NCBI GenBank assembly: GCA_039201605.1
Contig: JBCCRO010000004.1
Location: forward strand, 124,001-188,000
From: CADEDH01 sp039201605
Lineage (GTDB): Bacteria > Actinomycetota > Acidimicrobiia > Acidimicrobiales > SZUA-35
DNA length: 64,000 bases
Reading direction: 5' to 3'
Part shown: piece by piece, positions 20,116 through 28,989 of the stretch
Layout: each line of letters starts with the position of its first letter
Numbering within the stretch: the first letter of the stretch is position 1
Program-made: the position numbers and the translations under genes
Notes under the pieces: generated by a model
What the model saw: only the letters and a program-made list of their open reading frames with translations
Databases searched by the model: none
What the model was told of the DNA's origin: nothing

Positions 20116-21153
20116 GTGCACACCATTCCGCGCGGCTACATCGTCCCCAGCGCTGCATTCACGATCCAGTCGTCGTCGGTCAGGTCCTATATGGCATCGG
20201 ATGAACGACCCAAGGCGGGCGACGTGATGTACGGCCGAATAGCGGCATTGGGTCATCATCGCGAGCTGGAGAACAGGAACGGTCGCATCCACCGTCTCAC
20301 CGATTCCTCCGCCGGTCTGTTCGTCTACGGCAACCGCTACGCCACCGATGCGTTCGAGGCCCTCGTACCCGATGAGCCCCTCGACTACGCCGACCTGGTG
20401 GCCCGTTCCGGGGTGATCGGTCGGGTGCACGTGCGCAACAGTCGGGTGCTCGCACCCACCACGGTGAAGATCCTGGGCCGGGCCGTCGACAAGGAGGGCC
20501 GCCCCCTCTCCACCCTCGACCATTCCCTGATCGAGCCCGCCATCACGGCGAAGAAGTCGCCCCGGTCCAAACTGATTTTGGTGGTGGGCACCTCGATGAA
20601 CGCCGGCAAGAGCACGGCGGCCGTCGCCATCGCCTGGGCCCTCACCACCATGGGCCACAAGGTGCGCTCCTCGAAGGTGACGGGCACGGCGTCGCTCAAG
20701 GAGATCCTGCACATGAACGACGCCGGGGCCGCCGTCTACAACGACTTCACCTACCTCGGTCACCCCTCCACCTACATGCTCGACGAGGAGGACGTGCTCC
20801 GCGTCTTCAACAACCTCGACCTGAAGTTCGCCAACAACCCGCGCAACTTCTGGGTGGTCGAGGTGGCCGACGGCATCCTGCAGCGGGAGACCGCCATGCT
20901 GCTGTCGAGCCCGCAGGTGAAGGATCGGATCCATCGGCTGGTGTTCTGCGCCTCCGATGCGTTCGGCGCCATCGGGGGCATGCACATCCTCGAGGAGCGG
21001 TACGGGCTCTACCCCGACGCCATCTCGGGCATCGTGGCCAGTTCACCACTCGGTATCCGAGAGCTCACCGACTACTCGAAGGTGCCCGCCTTCGATTCGG
21101 CCGAGCCCGACCTGCGGACCCTGTCCGACATCCTGCTCGGCCAGCCGGTCTAG
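20116..21153 (+). CDS. DUF1611-type P-loop NTPase family protein
   Basis: Protein of 345 aa. An N-terminal domain (about 1-120) precedes a P-loop domain with Walker A VVGTSMNAGKST (about 157-168), then VRSSKVTGTASLKEILHMNDAG, the WVVEVADGILQRET strand and a terminal Rossmann-like half. This arrangement matches the DUF1611 / MobB-like families. Start: GTG at 20116 has GGAGG 8 nt upstream (20103-20107), clearly better than the in-frame GTG at 20101. Function is not established; related proteins sit with racemase or N-acyl amino acid genes elsewhere. Confidence 0.78.
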   Translation: MHTIPRGYIVPSAAFTIQSSSVRSYMASDERPKAGDVMYGRIAALGHHRELENRNGRIHRLTDSSAGLFVYGNRYATDAFEALVPDEPLDYADLVARSGVIGRVHVRNSRVLAPTTVKILGRAVDKEGRPLSTLDHSLIEPAITAKKSPRSKLILVVGTSMNAGKSTAAVAIAWALTTMGHKVRSSKVTGTASLKEILHMNDAGAAVYNDFTYLGHPSTYMLDEEDVLRVFNNLDLKFANNPRNFWVVEVADGILQRETAMLLSSPQVKDRIHRLVFCASDAFGAIGGMHILEERYGLYPDAISGIVASSPLGIRELTDYSKVPAFDSAEPDLRTLSDILLGQPV

Positions 21154-21216
21154 CGCCGCGCCACGGCCAGCGCTCCTCTCGTTGTGTGCGGCGTCCGACA
21201 GGCGCCGGGCGGCTGC

Positions 21217-21678
21217 TCAATGATCGCCGCCGAGGTCGACCTGGTAGGCCTCGTAGACCAGGTCGGTCCGGCGGTGACGATGGCGGGTGAGCGTGTTGGT
21301 GAGCGCCCGGGCCTGATCCTGAATGTCGGGACCCCGGTCGGCGACCTGATCGTCACCGAGGTCGGCCACCGCCGCTCGGAGCTGTTCGACGTCGCCCAGG
21401 AGCCGGCTGTGGTCGGTCCGCAGCCGATCGACCCGCCACCCGAGGCGGGGGCTGTCGGTCCGGACCTGGGCCAGCAGACTGTCGGAGCCCTCGGAGGCGA
21501 CGACGTGTTCGACCACCCGGGCCGCAGCGTGATCGACGGCCATGGCCACGCGGAGGCGCCATCGTGAACCATCGTCGAGCGGCGTGCGCAGGGCGTCCTC
21601 CAGGCCGAGCACGGCCTGCTGGAGTGACTCGCGTCGAGAGCGGGCAGCATGAAGGTCGGCAGGATGAGCCGGTGGCAT
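21217..21678 (-). CDS. Hypothetical hemerythrin-like helical protein
   Basis: All-helical protein of 153 aa. His and Glu positions (AVDHAAARVVEHVVASEG, DRLRTDHSRLLGDVEQL, RHRHRRTDLVYEAYQVDLGGDH) resemble those of hemerythrin-like four-helix proteins common in actinobacteria, but the full diiron set is not complete by eye. GGGGGA lies 6 nt before the ATG. A GC-rich 212-bp stretch with CGGGC-type repeats separates it from the MFS gene. Function unknown. Confidence 0.7.
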   Translation of the reverse strand: MPPAHPADLHAARSRRESLQQAVLGLEDALRTPLDDGSRWRLRVAMAVDHAAARVVEHVVASEGSDSLLAQVRTDSPRLGWRVDRLRTDHSRLLGDVEQLRAAVADLGDDQVADRGPDIQDQARALTNTLTRHRHRRTDLVYEAYQVDLGGDH

Positions 21679-21890
21679 AGCAATCCCCCTTTACGTTGCT
21701 GTGCCGGTGCATGAAGTTGTGTGGTGCTGCCCGCGCCACGTCCTGGGCCTCGATGGTAGTTGCCCGTTGGTGCTCGTGCCCGAGCTCCGTTGCGGGACGG
21801 CGGAGGCGGATGGCGGCGGATCGACGAACGAGCGAACGGCGAACCCGGTGCGAACTCCATCCGACCCGGGCCGGGCCGGGTCGGGCCGGG

Positions 21891-23366
21891 TCAGGCGTCG
21901 GTCGACACCGACGGCGTCGACCGGCAGGCCACGGCGGCGACCACGCCGACGGCGGCGACCACGCCGCCGAAGAGGAACGTCGTGGTGAACTGGGAGGCCG
22001 TGGCGTCGTCGCCGATGAACACGTTCATCGTCTGGATGCCGGTCACGATGCCGATGAAGGTGATCTGCTGCGTCATCCCCGTGGCCACGCCCATGTCCCG
22101 TTGGTCGACCGACCCCACGACCAGGGAGGCGACGGCGGGCTGGGCGATGCCGGCGGCCACGCCGCTCAGCACCAGCCCGATAACGATGACGGTGAGTCCA
22201 CCGGCTCCGGACAGGTTGGTGGCGATGGCGAAGGCCGTCATCGAGGCGACCATGGCGACTGCGCCGAACACCATCGGGCGACGCTCACCCAACAGCGAGG
22301 CCAGATAGCCGCCGGCCGGGGAGCTGAGACTGAACGACCCCGGCCTCGGTACCAGGAGCAGGGCGATGGCGCTCTCGGTCAGGCCGTAGCGGGTGGCGAG
22401 CAGCGCCGGGGCCACCACGAAACCGCCCATGTAGGCGAACTGCATGGCGGCGCTCGACACCATGGGCAGGGTGAAGTTGCGGCGGCGGAAGTAGCGCAGG
22501 TGCAGCATCGGCGATTGGGCGGCCTGCTCCACCCGGATGAAGGCCATGGTGGCGATCGCCGAGAGGGCGAGGAGGGCCAGGGTCGGCGGATCGGTGACGA
22601 TGGCGACGATCGACTCGGTCCGGGCGGAGGCACTGGCCCGGGTCAGGGCCAACAGGCCGGCCAGCACGGCGGCGGCCAGGGCGGCGGCACCCAGATAGTC
22701 GATCGACACCCGCTGCTGGCGCGGGGTGGCCCGGATCAGGCGGGCCCCGACGACGGCGGCCACGGCCGACACCACCGAGAAGATGGCGAAGAGCCAGCGC
22801 CACCCGATGACGTCGATCAATGGACCGCCGAGGACGAGGCCGATCGTCGGGGCACCGGTCATGGCGAACTGGAACCAGCCCATGGCGGTGGCCCGGCGCC
22901 GAGGGCCGTAGGCGTGCATCATCAGGGCCATGCCGTTCGGGGTGACGAAGGCGCCGGTGATGCCGAAGGCGACCCGGGTGGCGATCAGGGAGGCCGCATC
23001 CCAGGCCAGGGCGGCGGCCAGGGTGGTGATGACGCCACCGACGAGCCCCAGCAGGAACATCCGTCGATGGCCGTGAACGTCGCCCAACTTGCCGGCGATC
23101 GGGGTGGTGATGGCCATCGAGAGCATCACGCCCGTGATCATCCACGTCAGGGTGGCCCGGTCGGAGTCGACGTCGGCGGCGATCTGGTCGAGCGAGACGG
23201 TGACGATGGTCATCAGCGAGCCGAACGCCATCACCGCCAGCATCACCACCACCAGCAGCACGCGCCGGTAGGCCAGTTCCTGGCCGCCCTCGTCGCCCAC
23301 CGACGACTCGGATCGGGCTCCGGCGACGGCGGTTGGCCGCTTGGGCGATGGTTCGACCGCAGTCAC
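21891..23366 (-). CDS. MFS transporter, DHA2/EmrB-QacA type
   Basis: Integral membrane protein of 491 aa with about 14 hydrophobic segments, the number typical of DHA2 drug:proton antiporters. Motif A appears as GKLGDVHGHRRMFL after TM2, and motif C-like APTIGLVLGGPLIDVIGWRWLF in TM5-6. About 30 polar residues precede TM1. Substrate unknown. GTG start at 23366 with TAGTCT 6 nt upstream. Divergent from the EamA gene with only 32 bp between starts. Confidence 0.9.
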   Translation of the reverse strand: MTAVEPSPKRPTAVAGARSESSVGDEGGQELAYRRVLLVVVMLAVMAFGSLMTIVTVSLDQIAADVDSDRATLTWMITGVMLSMAITTPIAGKLGDVHGHRRMFLLGLVGGVITTLAAALAWDAASLIATRVAFGITGAFVTPNGMALMMHAYGPRRRATAMGWFQFAMTGAPTIGLVLGGPLIDVIGWRWLFAIFSVVSAVAAVVGARLIRATPRQQRVSIDYLGAAALAAAVLAGLLALTRASASARTESIVAIVTDPPTLALLALSAIATMAFIRVEQAAQSPMLHLRYFRRRNFTLPMVSSAAMQFAYMGGFVVAPALLATRYGLTESAIALLLVPRPGSFSLSSPAGGYLASLLGERRPMVFGAVAMVASMTAFAIATNLSGAGGLTVIVIGLVLSGVAAGIAQPAVASLVVGSVDQRDMGVATGMTQQITFIGIVTGIQTMNVFIGDDATASQFTTTFLFGGVVAAVGVVAAVACRSTPSVSTDA

Positions 23367-23372
23367 CCGCTC

Positions 23373-23392
23373 AGACTAGATAGTTCTAGGCT
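23373..23392. promoter_or_regulatory. Compact divergent leaderless promoters with inverted repeat
   Basis: Minus-strand TAGTCT (23378-23373) is 6 nt from the MFS GTG and plus-strand TAGGCT (23387-23392) is 6 nt from the EamA ATG. Both overlap the inverted repeat CTAGA-TAGT-TCTAG (23376-23389), a candidate operator or simply symmetric promoter sequence. Confidence 0.5.
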
Positions 23393-23398
23393 CTAAGT

Positions 23399-24361
23399 AT
23401 GGATCCACGACAAGTGTCACAACCGGCTCCCTCGGTCCCGCCGGGGATGGTGCTCGTCGTCGTGATCCTCTTCTGGGGCCTCGGTCCGCCGGTGGCCAAG
23501 CTGATCACGGCCCCGGCCGTGATCTCCACGCTGTACCGGTTCTGGATCTCGGTGCCGATCCTCTTCGGCCTGGCCGCTGCGCTCGGCGTACGGCCCCGTC
23601 TGTCGACCATTCGACGGGCCGCCGTGCCCGGAGCGGCCTTCGGGATCAATCTCGTCTTCGTATTCCTCACCATCAACGCCGCCGCCGTCGCCGTGCTGGC
23701 CGTGGTCACCGCCCTCCAACCGGCTCTGATCCTGCTCGTCGCCGGTCGCTTCATGGGCGAACGACCCCAGCTGTGGCACGTGTTGTGGACCCTGGTCGGC
23801 ATCGGGGGCACGGCGGTGGTCGTACTCGGCGCCGGAGCCGACTTCGAGGTGAGCGGCATCGGCCTGATCTACGCCGTGGCCGCCATGGTCACCTTCACCC
23901 TCTACTTCCTCGGCACCCGCCGGGTCCGCCACGCCGACCCCGATCTCCATCCGGTGGAGTGGATGGCGGGCATCGCCCTCGCCGCCTCGCTCACGGTCAC
24001 GCCGTGGGCCCTCGCCACCTCCTCCGCCGCCGACTACCGGGCCGTCGACGGGCTCGACTGGGTCTGGCTCGCCTTCATGATCCTGATCACCGGTGTGGCC
24101 GGCCACGTGTTGATGGCGTGGACCCACCACTACATCGAGGCGTCACGGTCCTCGCTGTACCTGCTGTCGATGAACGTGGTCGCCATCGCAGCCGCCTGGG
24201 TGATCCACGACGAGCCTCTGGCACCGCTGCAGTTCCTCGGGGGCGTGGTGGTATTCGCATCGGTCGCCGCCGTCATCTCGCGGCCCGCCCTCTCGGCCGG
24301 GGAGGCGGTACCGAAGCCGGTGTCCGAGCCCGACGTCGCCGGTCGCCCGACCCCGGCCTAG
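23399..24361 (+). CDS. EamA/DMT superfamily transporter
   Basis: Ten-TM drug/metabolite transporter-type protein of 320 aa composed of two EamA repeats. The first ends near ALQPALILLVAGRFMGERPQ, the second near NVVAIAAAWVIHDEPLAPLQFLGG; the E-R/E-P motif at the end of each repeat is diagnostic. Substrate unknown (amino acids or metabolites in characterised relatives). ATG at 23399 with TAGGCT 6 nt upstream. Confidence 0.9.
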   Translation: MDPRQVSQPAPSVPPGMVLVVVILFWGLGPPVAKLITAPAVISTLYRFWISVPILFGLAAALGVRPRLSTIRRAAVPGAAFGINLVFVFLTINAAAVAVLAVVTALQPALILLVAGRFMGERPQLWHVLWTLVGIGGTAVVVLGAGADFEVSGIGLIYAVAAMVTFTLYFLGTRRVRHADPDLHPVEWMAGIALAASLTVTPWALATSSAADYRAVDGLDWVWLAFMILITGVAGHVLMAWTHHYIEASRSSLYLLSMNVVAIAAAWVIHDEPLAPLQFLGGVVVFASVAAVISRPALSAGEAVPKPVSEPDVAGRPTPA

Positions 24362-24391
24362 GGCCCCGCCGGTGGTCGCGTCGCCCTCGAC

Positions 24392-24406
24392 CCCGGCCTC
24401 GCCGGG
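24392..24406. terminator. Possible bidirectional terminator hairpin
   Basis: CCCGGC-CTC-GCCGGG, stem 6 bp and loop 3 nt, between the convergent EamA and amidohydrolase genes. There is no U-tract. Confidence 0.3.
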
Positions 24407-24423
24407 TGCGGATCGTCGGGGGT

Positions 24424-25890
24424 CTACGGCTTGCGGTAGCGCAGGAACCGCCCCCGGTGCTTGCCGGTGTGGCCCGCAGGGCTCACCGTCTCGCTGCCGT
24501 TGACGTAGACCGAGTGGATGCCCAGCGGCTCCTGCTTGGGATCGTCGAAGGTGGCGGTGTCGACCACCGAGATCGGATCGAACAGGACCAGGTCGGCGTA
24601 GTAGCCCTCGGCCACCAGGCCCCGGTCGACCAGGCCGAAGCGCCGGCACGACAGCGACGTCATGCGGCGGACGGCGTCCTCCATGGACAGGATCCGCTTC
24701 TCCCGGACGTAGTGGCCCAGGATCCGGGGGAAGGTGCCGAAGAGTCGGGGGTGGGGGCTGCTGTCGAGGTCGGGCAGGCCGTCGGAGCCGACCATCATCA
24801 GTTCGTGGCGCAGGTTCGTCTCGATGTCGCCCTCGTCGATGATGAACTTGATGCAGATGGTGCGGGCGCCCTCCGGGGCCGTGAGCACCTGCCGGATCAC
24901 GTCGACGGCGGTGCAGCCGAACTCGGTGGCGATGTCCACCGCCATGCGGCCCTCGTAGTGGCGGAAGGCGGGGCAGGAGGCGAAGCGGATCACCTCGGCC
25001 AGCTCGGGGTCGATGTCGTCCAGGTCGAAGTACTGGGCCATCGGGCCGCTGCCGGCGGTGTAGGGGTAGACGTCGAGCGTGATGTCGGACCCTTCGGCGT
25101 TGGCCCGGTCTATGCGGGCCAGGGAGTCGGCCACCCTGCCCCAGTTGTTGGCACCGGCCGACTTGTGGTGGGAGATCTGCACCGAGCAGCCCGAGCGATC
25201 CCCGATGGTGATGGCCTCCTCGATCGCCTCCAGCAGCTTGTCCCACTCGTTGCGGAGGTGGGTGGCGTACAACCCGTCATAGCCGGCGGCCTCGGTGGCG
25301 AGGGCCACGATCTCGTCGGTCTGGGAGTAGCGGCCGGGCTCGTACACCAGGCCGGTGGAGAATCCGCAGGCACCCGAGGCCATGGCATGGGCCACGAGGC
25401 GGCGCATGTGGTCGAGCTCGGCGGTGGTCGGCGCCCGTTCGTGGTCCTCCATGACCAGGGAGCGCACGCTGTTGTGGCCGACCAGGGTGATGGCGTTGAC
25501 GGCGGGCCCGGCTTCGGCCACCCGCTCGGCCAGGCCGTCGACGTCGCACCATGTCGGCGTCACGTCGAAGAGCCCACTCGGTTCGGGCTCGCCGGGGGTG
25601 GACGGGGCTGCGCTGAAGCCGCAGTTGCCGATGACCACACTGGTGCAGCCCTGGGCGACCTTGAACTCCATGCCGGGATGACTGATCAACGCGGTGTCGT
25701 CGTGTGTGTGCACATCGACGAAGCCGGGGGCGAGCACCAGGCCCGTCCCGTCGACCTCGTGACGCGCTGCGCCGACGCGTCCGACGGCGCTCACGCGATC
25801 ACCCTTGATCGCCACATCCCCTTCCACCGCAGGCGCTCCCGATCCGTCGACGATGGTCACGTTTCGGAAAGCAGTATCAGCGGTCACCAT
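24424..25890 (-). CDS. N-acyl-D-amino-acid deacylase family amidohydrolase
   Basis: Amidohydrolase of 488 aa. The metal-site motif VDVHTHDD (about 58-65) opens the barrel; VIGNCGFSAAP supplies the Cys that bridges the metal site in D-aminoacylases. ATHLRNEW and VQISHHKS carry further ligands, and a C-terminal beta-sandwich ends GRFLRYRKP. Family members hydrolyse N-acyl-D-amino acids; specificity here is unproven. Start: ATG at 25890, or GTG at 25887, which has TACCAT 7 nt upstream and could be the leaderless start. Convergent with EamA and divergent from the SDR gene. Confidence 0.9.
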   Translation of the reverse strand: MVTADTAFRNVTIVDGSGAPAVEGDVAIKGDRVSAVGRVGAARHEVDGTGLVLAPGFVDVHTHDDTALISHPGMEFKVAQGCTSVVIGNCGFSAAPSTPGEPEPSGLFDVTPTWCDVDGLAERVAEAGPAVNAITLVGHNSVRSLVMEDHERAPTTAELDHMRRLVAHAMASGACGFSTGLVYEPGRYSQTDEIVALATEAAGYDGLYATHLRNEWDKLLEAIEEAITIGDRSGCSVQISHHKSAGANNWGRVADSLARIDRANAEGSDITLDVYPYTAGSGPMAQYFDLDDIDPELAEVIRFASCPAFRHYEGRMAVDIATEFGCTAVDVIRQVLTAPEGARTICIKFIIDEGDIETNLRHELMMVGSDGLPDLDSSPHPRLFGTFPRILGHYVREKRILSMEDAVRRMTSLSCRRFGLVDRGLVAEGYYADLVLFDPISVVDTATFDDPKQEPLGIHSVYVNGSETVSPAGHTGKHRGRFLRYRKP

Positions 25891-26078
25891 GCTGATGGTA
25901 GTAACCGTTTTGCGGCACGTGATGCCCGCTGCGTCGTACCGTGATGTTGATCTGTTCCCGACCTGGTCGAAGGGTTGTCAAGCAAGCTGAAATGGCGAAA
26001 TTGCGACTCCGTCACTACGGTCGAGCCCGCTCGGGACGGCCCGGCCGCGTCGTTCCGTAGGACGAAATGGAGACAGGG

Positions 26079-26861
26079 ATGCAACGTTTGACCAGCCTGA
26101 GTCGATCCGTCGCCGACAAGGTCGTTCTGGTGACCGGCGCCGCGTCGGGCATGGGCCGGGCCACGGCCCACCTCTTCGCCGACGAGGGGGCCCACGTCGC
26201 CGTCACCGACCTGGGGACCGACGGCGTCGACACCGTGGTCGACGAGATCCTCGGGGTCGGGGCCTCGGCCCGAGGTTGGGTCATGGACGTGGCCGATGGT
26301 GAACGCGTGGCCAACGTTGTCGACGAATTGGTCGACCACTTCGGTGGTCTGGACATCGTGGTCAACAACGCTGGAATCGCTTCCTTTTCCCCGATAGACG
26401 CCCCCGATTACGAGGATCATTGGGCCCTCGGACTCGACGTGTTGCTGACCGCTCAGACCAGGGTGATCCGGGCCGCCCTCCCCCATTTGCGGGCATCGAG
26501 CGACGGCGGCCGCATCGTCAACATCGCCTCGACCGAGGGCTGGGGCGCCACCCGGTTCGGGAGCCCCTACACCGCGGCCAAGCACGGGGTGATCGGTCTG
26601 ACCAAGTCGTTGGCGGTGGAGCTCGGCCGCGAAGGCATCACGGTGAACTGCGTGTGTCCCGGGCCGATCGACACGGCGATGACGGCCGACATCGGCGATG
26701 AGGACAAGGCGACCTTCGCCCGCCGGCGCACGGCCATCGGGCGCTACGGCACCCCGGAGGAGGTGGCCCACGGCACCCTCAACTTCTGCCTCCCGGCCTC
26801 GCGCTACATGACCGGAGCCGTGCTACCCGTCGACGGTGGCTTGCTGATCAAGAACGCCTGA
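26079..26861 (+). CDS. SDR family oxidoreductase
   Basis: Classical short-chain dehydrogenase of 260 aa. NAD(P)-binding TGAASGMG (about 18-25), D for adenosine contact in VTDLG, NNAG at about 89-92, a Ser in NIASTEG and the catalytic YTAAK. The terminus YMTGAVLPVDGGLLIKNA is typical. Start: ATG at 26079 with GGAG 6 nt upstream; an in-frame ATG at 26067 adds METG. Substrate unknown (3-oxoacyl-ACP reductase-like clade). Confidence 0.88.
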   Translation: MQRLTSLSRSVADKVVLVTGAASGMGRATAHLFADEGAHVAVTDLGTDGVDTVVDEILGVGASARGWVMDVADGERVANVVDELVDHFGGLDIVVNNAGIASFSPIDAPDYEDHWALGLDVLLTAQTRVIRAALPHLRASSDGGRIVNIASTEGWGATRFGSPYTAAKHGVIGLTKSLAVELGREGITVNCVCPGPIDTAMTADIGDEDKATFARRRTAIGRYGTPEEVAHGTLNFCLPASRYMTGAVLPVDGGLLIKNA

Positions 26862-26975
26862 GGCGCGGTCGGCCTGCCCCGGGCGATGGTGGCCCGTGGC
26901 CGGCCTGGCCCGGCTGGCGGTGGTGGCCGGCGGGCCCCTGGAGGCGGTGTGTCGGAGCCGGTGCTCCCGGCGGCG

Positions 26976-28988
26976 TCAGGCCAGGGTGCCGGTGCGGGCG
27001 ATGAACTCCGGGCTCTCGCTGAAGCCGAGCATGGCCGCCCCCCGAGGGGTGCCCCGGCCCAGTTGGCCGACCCAGTAGGAACGCCCGGCGGCATCGGGCG
27101 AGCGCCCGAGCACGTTGGTGTACACCAGCTCGACGAACTGTTCGTCGGTGAGGGAACCGTAGGTGGCCTGGAACTCCTCCGAGGCGGCGAAGGCGTCGGA
27201 GACGGCGGCGTAGGACAGCCCCGACCCGATCCAGTAGCGGAGGCCGTCACGGTCGGCGTCACGGCGGAAGTAGGCCTTGTAGAGGCGGGCCACCGGTCCG
27301 GCGGCGTCGACGTCGTCGACCACGCTCTCGGTGGCGCCGACGAACTCCGAGGACTCGGAGAAGCCGACCATCACCGCTCCCCTGCTCGCCCCCGCCCCCA
27401 GGGTGTCGGTCCAGTGGGCCAGACCGGCGCTGTCGGGGCTGCGGCCGAGCACGTTGGCGTAGATCTGGGTGACGAAGGCGGCGTCGGACAGCGAGCCGTA
27501 CCGGGTGCGGAACTCGGCCGAGGTCGCCAGAGCCTGGGACACGTCGTCCAGGGTCATCCCGCTCAGGCGGGCGTCGACCCAGTGGTCGAGGCCAGCGGTG
27601 TCGGGTAGGCGGCCGAAGTAGGCCTTGTAGAGGCGGACGATCTGGGCCCGATAGGCGAACACCGGGTTGGCGATCTCGGGGACCCGGCCGCTGGTGGTGC
27701 GGGTCACCGCCGGCGTGGCGAGGAAACCCAGGTTCTCCCAGTTGCCGTTGAGGACCTGGCCGGCGTCGGCCGCCAACCAGGTGTCGAGCACGGTGCTGTA
27801 CACGCTGCGGAAGTCGACGGTTGGCTTCAGGTTGCGTTGGCGATCGAGGTCGTGGAACGACGGCATCTGCCCGTAGATCCCGCCCTTCACCTGCTGACCG
27901 ATGGCCATGAGGGTGCTGGAGGTGCCGTGGTCGGTCCCGTTTGAGTTGTTGGCGTGGAGCCGGCGGCCGAACTCCGACACCGTCAGCAGCAGGGTGCGGG
28001 CGGCGAAGCTCGGGTCGAGCCGATGGTAGAAGGTGGTGAGCCCGGCGTTGAACTCGGCCATGCGGGCGTTGTGCATGCCGGGCTGACCCGAGTGGCTGTC
28101 GAAGTCGCCGTAGTGCAGCGAGATCACCCGGATCCCCAGGTTGGCGTTGATCAGCCGGGCCGCCAGCTCGAACTTGGCGCTCAGGGGCTCGCTCGGCAGG
28201 TCGACCTGGTAGAAGGGGGCGATCACGTTGGCCAGGTCGACCGCCCGTTGGCCGCTGCGGGCCACCGAATCGGCCAGCTCGCCGAGGCCGGTGGACCCGG
28301 CGCCGAAGGAGGCCATGGCGGCGTACTGCCGTTGGTAAACGTCGTTGCCGGTGCTGAAGTTGGCGGCGTTGCCCGAGGTGGCCGGCAGGCCGGAGGCCAT
28401 CCGCTGTTCGCCCTGCATCGACAGCGGGATCGAGGTGCCGAGGTTGACGGCGTGGAACGGGTCGCTGCCGCCGGGGAGACCGTCGATGTAGCGGCCGAGC
28501 CAGCCGGATCGGCCGGAGAGGTTCTCGGCCGTGCCCGCCATCCAGTGGGCCATCGAGGAGAAGTGGCTGAGGTCGGTGGCCGTCGTCCGGCCGACGCCTT
28601 CGATGAAGGCGACGTCGCCCTGATGCCACAGGGCGTTCAACGCCGACAGGTTGGGGTGCAGGCCCCGGTCGGTGGTGATCGGGATGGCGCTGTCGGGCCC
28701 GATGGCGACGCTCCCCCGCTTGTCGTGGTAGGTGCCGTCGAGCACGGGGATGAACGTGTTGAGCCCGTCGTTGCCGCCGCCCATGGTCAGGACGACGAGC
28801 ACCCCCTGGTCGCCGCGCAGCGGAACCGCGGCCTCGGCGGCGTCGGCCAGCCAGGCCGGCACCATCGCCGCTCCGCCGAGCAGGGCGGCCGCCTGCAGGA
28901 AGTGGCGGCGGGTGAGGCTGCGGTCGTCGCCGGGCAGCGGGGCGGAGAGCCGGGCGGTGAGTTCCGCCGTTGAGAGGTCGCTCGACAT
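26976..28988 (-). CDS. DUF1501 domain Tat-exported protein with C-terminal DUF4214 repeats
   Basis: Exported protein of 670 aa. The N-terminus carries a twin-arginine signal (TRRHFLQAAALLGGAA), then DUF1501 (about 55-430: VLTMGGGNDGLNTFIPVL, VISLHYGDFDSHSGQ, TVSEFGRRLHANNSNGTDHG), a sulfatase-like fold. Residues about 455-670 contain DUF4214 units of ~70-110 aa, each with LYKAYFGRLPD..., YANVLGRSPDSAGL-type motifs, seen in surface and S-layer-associated proteins. ATG lies 1 bp after the stop of the DUF1800 gene. DUF1501/DUF1800 pairs are widespread, and their function is undescribed; secretion or outer-surface work is inferred. Confidence 0.92.
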   Translation of the reverse strand: MSSDLSTAELTARLSAPLPGDDRSLTRRHFLQAAALLGGAAMVPAWLADAAEAAVPLRGDQGVLVVLTMGGGNDGLNTFIPVLDGTYHDKRGSVAIGPDSAIPITTDRGLHPNLSALNALWHQGDVAFIEGVGRTTATDLSHFSSMAHWMAGTAENLSGRSGWLGRYIDGLPGGSDPFHAVNLGTSIPLSMQGEQRMASGLPATSGNAANFSTGNDVYQRQYAAMASFGAGSTGLGELADSVARSGQRAVDLANVIAPFYQVDLPSEPLSAKFELAARLINANLGIRVISLHYGDFDSHSGQPGMHNARMAEFNAGLTTFYHRLDPSFAARTLLLTVSEFGRRLHANNSNGTDHGTSSTLMAIGQQVKGGIYGQMPSFHDLDRQRNLKPTVDFRSVYSTVLDTWLAADAGQVLNGNWENLGFLATPAVTRTTSGRVPEIANPVFAYRAQIVRLYKAYFGRLPDTAGLDHWVDARLSGMTLDDVSQALATSAEFRTRYGSLSDAAFVTQIYANVLGRSPDSAGLAHWTDTLGAGASRGAVMVGFSESSEFVGATESVVDDVDAAGPVARLYKAYFRRDADRDGLRYWIGSGLSYAAVSDAFAASEEFQATYGSLTDEQFVELVYTNVLGRSPDAAGRSYWVGQLGRGTPRGAAMLGFSESPEFIARTGTLA

Positions 28989-28989
28989 G

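Noticed and set aside
21861..21892. CGGGC-rich repeat after the MFS gene as terminator or regulatory element
   Set aside because: Simple GC repeat with several alternative pairings; nothing specific could be supported.
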